From Hirsutella rhossiliensis (Eukaryota; Ascomycota; Sordariomycetes; Hypocreales; Ophiocordycipitaceae), in NCBI RefSeq assembly GCF_020360975.1, contig NW_025408671.1, positions 5,580,001 to 5,644,000 on the forward strand: a DNA stretch of 64,000 nucleotides, written 5' to 3'. The position numbers and the translations under genes were made by a program. Positions 59,447 through 64,000 of the stretch are shown here, in pieces; position 1 is the first letter of the stretch, and every line of letters starts with the position of its first letter. The notes beneath the pieces were generated by a model that worked only from the letters and a program-made list of their open reading frames with translations, was not told the origin of the DNA and ran no database searches.

Positions 59447-61069
59447 CTAAACAAGGGGGTATAGGCTCAGCTTCTCAGTATAACGAGAAAACCAGGATTT
59501 CTCAGGTTTTACCTCTCCCGGTTCGTCGCTAGTCTTCTTGTCTGGTTGATCGTTGACTTTGCTTGGCGAGTTTCTGGTGTCCTTACTTGGTTGATCATTA
59601 ACCTTGCTCTGTGGTTTGCTAGTGTCCTTGCCTGGCTGGTCGTTGACTTTGCTTGGCAAGTTGCTCGTGTCCTTGCCCGGTTGGTCATCGACCGTGCTCT
59701 GTGGGTTGCTAGTGTCCTTATCTGGTTGATCGTTGATCTTACTCGGTTGGTTGCTAGTGTCCTTGCCTGGTTGATCGTTGACTTTGCTTAGCAAGTTGCT
59801 CGTGTCCTTGCCCGGTTGGTCATCGACCGTGCTCTGTGGGTTGCTAGTGTCCTTGCCTGGTTGATCGTTCACTTTGCTTGGCGAGTTGCTAGTGTCCTTG
59901 CCCGATTGGTCGTCTACCTTGCTCTGTGGGTTGCTGGTGTCCTTGCCTGGTTGGTCGTTGATCTGGTTCGATGAGTTGTTAGTCTTCTTGCCCGGTTGAT
60001 CTTCCATTTTGCCCGGTGGGTTGTTGGCCTTGTCTGCTTGTTTGTGCCAATCTCCCTGGTCACGGGCCTTTCCTTCTCGGTTGGCTGGGGCCACGATTAT
60101 GGCCCCGATGGCTCCAGCTCCGATAACACCGGCTTCTTGAACAGCCTCAGCTATGGCCCCTGATACAGCTGTGGCTCCTCGTATGGGCTCGGCTGCATCG
60201 GTTTCAGAACCTGTTTCACTTGATTTGACGTCCTCGGTTCCCTTTTCTTTGGCATCCCAACAATCGTCCATGCTCATGCCGTTATCATTGTTCATGGCTT
60301 CCATATCGTCATAAATTTCCTCTTGGGACGCTCTTGTAACGTCTTCGTTGGTGTCTAAACTTCCTTCTTTCTTTTTTTCGCCCGCTTCCGTGGCTTTGCC
60401 CTCGGTTTCCCCTTCCGCGGCTTTGTCCTTGGTTCCCGCTTTATCCCTCGCCTGCGCTGCAACCTCTTGGTTGCCCACGACACAATCGCAACCCAGGTGG
60501 ATAGTAGACTCATCTCCACAATTGTCTGGTAAGGTTGATTCATGTTTTTCGGAGAAAAGCTTGCCGATTTCACGAAAATCAGAGGTAGTTAGAGCTTTTT
60601 GGCAGATTTCAAGCGCGTCGCCCTCCAGGGCTCTCTCAATAGCACGGGAGCAACGGTTGTTATCGCAGCCTGGTACTGGAGGGGGGAGCTTTTCACTAGC
60701 GCTAGAAATGCTTGAGATATCATGCATGTTGATGATACCGTTTGATGTCTGTGGCTTCTCTGTAGAGGGTAAAAGATTTGGGTGATCCTTCCTGATGCAG
60801 TCGCAACTAACCCAGATCTGGACGAAGCCAGAAGGAGATAGCGGATTCGGGCAATGATCTTTTAAGAGCGCTAAAGTTACCACCGGGGGCTGTGTGGCTG
60901 CTTGAGCCTGCTGGCAAAATTTGACCGCGTTGCCAGCAAAGACTTGCTTGATACCTTTATAGCATGGCGAGTCCTGACAGTCGGGACTCGCAGCAGAGAC
61001 TGGGGAGCGAACCGCAATGGCAGCGGCCAGTGCGTTTGGAACGCCAGGAAAAAGGAGAAGGCTCTTCAT
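59447..61069 (-). CDS. predicted secreted protein: two six-cysteine domains plus 15-residue tandem repeats
   Basis: An intact, intronless frame of 540 codons. Residues 1 to about 27 look like a signal peptide. Domain 1 has cysteines at 31, 36, 52, 73, 89 and 91, domain 2 at 135, 140, 156, 184, 194 and 196. Both follow C-x4-C-x15-C-x(20 or 27)-C-x(15 or 9)-C-x-C, so they are duplicates of one disulfide-rich fold. An acidic and Lys-rich linker follows, then a Gly/Ala hydrophobic stretch (about 300-330). About eleven tandem copies of a 15-residue unit of the KVNDQPGKDTSNPQS type (about 354-518) and a short aromatic tail (SWFSRYTEKLSLYPLV) end the protein. No enzyme motif is seen. Small cysteine domains with a disordered repeat tail suggest a surface or secreted effector/adhesin-like role; that is inference. 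It sits next to a transposon island and has the only intact long frame there. Confidence 0.8.
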   Translation of the reverse strand: MKSLLLFPGVPNALAAAIAVRSPVSAASPDCQDSPCYKGIKQVFAGNAVKFCQQAQAATQPPVVTLALLKDHCPNPLSPSGFVQIWVSCDCIRKDHPNLLPSTEKPQTSNGIINMHDISSISSASEKLPPPVPGCDNNRCSRAIERALEGDALEICQKALTTSDFREIGKLFSEKHESTLPDNCGDESTIHLGCDCVVGNQEVAAQARDKAGTKDKAAEGETEGKATEAGEKKKEGSLDTNEDVTRASQEEIYDDMEAMNNDNGMSMDDCWDAKEKGTEDVKSSETGSETDAAEPIRGATAVSGAIAEAVQEAGVIGAGAIGAIIVAPANREGKARDQGDWHKQADKANNPPGKMEDQPGKKTNNSSNQINDQPGKDTSNPQSKVDDQSGKDTSNSPSKVNDQPGKDTSNPQSTVDDQPGKDTSNLLSKVNDQPGKDTSNQPSKINDQPDKDTSNPQSTVDDQPGKDTSNLPSKVNDQPGKDTSKPQSKVNDQPSKDTRNSPSKVNDQPDKKTSDEPGEVKPEKSWFSRYTEKLSLYPLV

Positions 61070-61172
61070 GTTGCTATTTTATTCGCCGTTGGTTGATAAG
61101 TGGCCAGTAATGCCAGGATTTTTAAAGACATGGAAAGACTGTCAGAGGGCCGAATAGAGGAGAGGAACAATG

Positions 61173-61180
61173 TTTAAATA
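61173..61180 (-). promoter_or_regulatory. candidate TATA box of the secreted repeat protein gene
   Basis: TATTTAAA on the minus strand, about 105 bp upstream of the start codon at 61069, a plausible distance for a fungal TATA element. Confidence 0.35.
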
Positions 61181-62139
61181 GACAAACCAGGGCCTAATAT
61201 ATGCGACAGCAAGGAAGCAAGTAGGCCGAGTAGAAACGCGAGATATATAACTAAAGTAGATCTAATATGGGCATTGTATAACCATGACTTGATAACTAGG
61301 GAAATATTATAATGACCTTAGCTGTGCTAGGATAATCTATCGCTCGAGGATGCTATATCTGCAATATCTTCGCTAGAGGCGGTATATAGAGTAGGATGGA
61401 TAGGGTGGAGAGGTGTTTATTCGCTTATTTAGCTTGCTTATAGCGTTTTAGACCTATAAAAATCGCCCATTATATATTTCTTTTTAATTCTGCACGGATT
61501 TGCTTATCTTAAACTCTACTAGGCGTAGGTACAAAGGCTGATACTAAATGAACTTCAACTCGCAGGGGTCGCCCAGGCTCCCCTGCTATCGTATAGGTCA
61601 AGATTTCTATAATCGTCGTACTGTCCCCTCTAACCCCGCCTGAAAATTTTTCCTCCAAGTAAATTGTATATCTTAATTCCCCTCTCAAAAGGATAATAAT
61701 AATTAAATATAAAGCCAAGCAGAAAGCTAATATAGCTAACCAAGCAGCTGCCTAGCCGGCCCGGCTAGTCTCATCGTAATATTATATTTAAAAGGCAGTA
61801 ATAACTGCAAAGTATAGATATCTATAAATAGAGGAATAGGCTCTAGCAAGATATATCGTTATTATTTCACCGCCTCAGCCTATAATTCTTAATTGTTATA
61901 ATAGATCTAATTAGGAAAAATTAGATAACTAAATAGCTTTATTTTCTAGATAGGCAGTAGCTTCTTACTATATTATACGGAGTATACTAGCTCTAATAAT
62001 ACTATAGCTAAGGTCTAAGGTAACGCTAGTAAGTTAAATCTCTTTAGGTATTTACCTTTATAGATAAAGTACAGCTTAGTATTAAGTAAATAGTTACGTA
62101 GTTTTAAAAGAATTTAGGGGAGAAAAATAATGCTAGTAT
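61181..62139. other. AT-rich decayed DNA
   Basis: About 950 bases rich in TATA, CTAATA and TAGCTA steps with almost no open frames (one 69-codon frame). The composition resembles RIP-degraded repeats; no parent element is identifiable. Confidence 0.5.
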
Positions 62140-62783
62140 GTAGGAATGTATCTATCTAGTGGTGTGACCAACCATGGTTGGCACGTGACCCGTACGGTCA
62201 CGTGTGCGGCTGAGGGCAGCGTGCCCCCTTTCTCCACGCTGGCCTCTGCCTCCTTAGATAGAGAATCAAGACGAATACAACATCAGGTTAACCCTAGTAC
62301 CGTCTCATTGCAGCAGCTGCCGCAGGTGCCTACCCACACTGATCAGTGACCGGCCCACGCCCGTCACAGACAGCTAAGTAGAAGAGACAAATTCCTCAAC
62401 CTTCGAAGGTGCTATAGTCCGCGTCACTTTACTGTGGCCCTGAGTAGCGCTCAGAAGAAGGTTATTTGTGCTAAGAACAAGGAATCTCCCGCTGGTTTGC
62501 CCAGCCGCGCGAGAGTCCTTCCAACTGTTGATTACGATCGCCCGCTAGTTTGCCTAGCCGTGAGCACCGGAATCGACAGGCGACCACATCGCAAACAACT
62601 AGTAAGAACGTTCGACCCTTGACGTTAAGTAGCAAGATCCCCGTCAGTTCAGTCTGGCCGCGAACGACCTACTTAGTACGCGACGCTCGACCTCCTATTA
62701 GCGACAACTCGTATACGAAGAGACCAATACGAACCCCACATCGTCTCATTCATTTGATCACGATAGCCCCGACCGCCCGAGCT
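62140..62783. other. leader or LTR candidate of the downstream retroelement
   Basis: Composition switches sharply back to GC-rich at about 62150. A palindromic stretch (accaaccatggttgg, cacgtgaccc...ggtcacgtg) begins at 62165, near a TGTGA that could open an LTR. The second copy would lie outside the window, so this cannot be settled here. Confidence 0.3.
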
Positions 62784-64000
62784 ATGTCCCCAGAAGCCCA
62801 GCTCGAAGAAATATGCGACCAGATGCAGGCACTAGACATCCAAGCATCCGCATTCCGACAAATTAATATCGACCTTTGGGACAACGATATCACACACGAC
62901 GAAAAGGACAAGATCGCAGTAACGACATATGTGGCAAAGTTCATATTCATCGTTCAATCTGGCAGTGATCAAGGATACGACCTCCTTGGTTACTTCCAAC
63001 AGCATTTTGAAGAATGGACCGAAGACACATGGGACCGCGCCCGAATGAATACAAGAGAGCCCTCAGGAAACTACTAAGGAAAAGAGGTATCTACACAGGT
63101 TCACAAAGGGAAATTCGCAACACAATTTCTCATATTACAAACTATCGAGAACCCACAAACCTGGCCAGAGCAGGAGTTTACGGAGATGGTGTTTGATGAG
63201 AGGACTGCTGCCTTCAGGAGGCAGACAGCATTACTAGGATCAAATGCTTCCACTAATCCCCATCCGTCTCAACCTCCTTCACCATCAGTTACGCCCTTAG
63301 CAGCACCTCATCAAGGTCTTAACGAACCACAACCTATTAAGACCCTAACGAGCCCTCCTAACGCACCTACTCCTGCTCCGACTATCCAAGATAAACCTGC
63401 TCCGACCTCTCTTACTATTCATCCGACTTCCTACCGCTTCCAGAACCCCGATCTCGTCCAACCGTCACCAACCCCATCCCCGAACACTTATCCGGCCCTG
63501 CAACCTTTGGAGAATACATGAAACTCCCCCCGGATAACATCCCGAACGCTATCGTCGATAGCGACATCCAGCAGAAGTTTATGAAGACCTGGAACAAAGA
63601 TCGGAACTACACAGGAGAGCCGTACGATCTCCTTGATGATAAGCTCCGCCTCTTCTTAAGCAACTGCTCTCATATCCAAGTGAAACCGTCACAATTTCAC
63701 GCACTCTTTCCCGGATCCTTGATGGAAGAGCCCAAAGATTCTATCTTGATAAGATCACATGGGCTACGACGTTCCGACAAGCGTATGATATCTTCAAACA
63801 ACACTTTGACACGGAAGTCAACCATGTCCACTACCATACTGACTGGACAACAATAACCTTCAACTCCATCCGTGCCCAAGATGCTTCGAAGACCCCCCAC
63901 GAAGTGCTTCAAATCCTCTTTGATAAGCTTCAGCTCTGCCAACGAGCCCTTGGCAGGGAGTACGCAGGAGACCTTCTACTGCGTACAACGCTTATGAAAG
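62784..64000 (+). pseudogene. retroelement gag-like gene, frameshifted, cut by the window end
   Basis: The frame starts MSPEAQLEEICDQMQALDIQ at 62784. It continues through changing frames: QREIRNTISHI near 63105, a Pro/Ser/Thr-rich linker at 63240-63480, then SQFHALFPGSLMEEPKD near 63690. After that comes a segment with DTEVNHVHYHTDWTTITFNS and DKLQLCQRALGREYAGD up to the end of the window. The last part matches a gag-type region that I know from fungal retrotransposon polyproteins. At least three frame changes are needed. The polymerase part would lie beyond the window, so copia or gypsy type cannot be decided. Confidence 0.6.

Noticed and set aside
1..64000. tRNA, rRNA or CRISPR features
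   Set aside because: Intergenic regions were scanned for a GTTCRANNC T-loop motif and for spaced direct repeats; none was convincing. The only regular repeats are the protein-coding 45-bp units at 59540-60010.

Overview
The window is nuclear DNA of a filamentous ascomycete. Genes are dense and GC-rich. Introns are 44-66 nt (one is about 270 nt) with GT..AG ends and CTAAC/CTGAC-type branch points. The proteins are typical of Pezizomycotina. INO80, ARB1, Alb1, Gas/Gel and the helicase-AAA fusion look Sordariomycete, plausibly Hypocreales; this is inference and no species is claimed.

Layout. Bases 1-44.8 kb are a mostly ordinary gene-rich arm: a small one-pass membrane protein; a YTP1-like membrane protein (1911-3517); Alb1 (3877-4267); an acidic protein with two internal duplications (5253-6662); the C-terminal half of a TRK potassium transporter (8947-10129); a C2H2 zinc-finger protein (11404-12852); the INO80 ATPase in four exons (14103-19890); a very large NFX1/ZNFX1-like helicase fused to three CbxX/CfxQ AAA modules (21542-28514); a conserved fungal protein of unknown role (29157-30573); ARB1 (31336-33336); a small hydrophilic protein (34727-35324); a pogo/Fot1-like DNA transposon with 131-bp inverted repeats (37158-39969); a GH72 Gas/Gel glucanosyltransferase (41176-42883); and a PAP2 lipid phosphatase (43662-44837).

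From about 44.8 kb to the end the character changes to a transposon-rich compartment. It holds decayed AT-rich DNA with old direct repeats, then a Ty1/copia retrotransposon (48575-58708) with 5-bp target duplications and two hAT elements nested inside it. Both hATs have 8-bp target duplications: one sits in gag (49859-51338), the other in the reverse transcriptase (53967-56737). Next comes an intact intronless gene for a secreted protein with two matching six-cysteine domains and about eleven 15-residue repeats (59447-61069). After more AT-rich DNA, the gag of another retroelement runs off the window end.

Functionally, INO80, ARB1 and Alb1 are chromatin and ribosome-assembly housekeeping genes, and GAS and PAP2 act at the cell surface or in membrane lipid turnover. 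The repeat-rich secreted protein beside the transposon island is the best candidate for something undescribed. A recurring technical signal cuts across the window. The two copia LTRs differ only by single-base length changes in homopolymer runs, and most frameshifts in the transposons, plus one in the helicase-AAA gene, are likewise explained by one missing base in a run. Many apparent frameshifts may therefore be assembly errors rather than decay.
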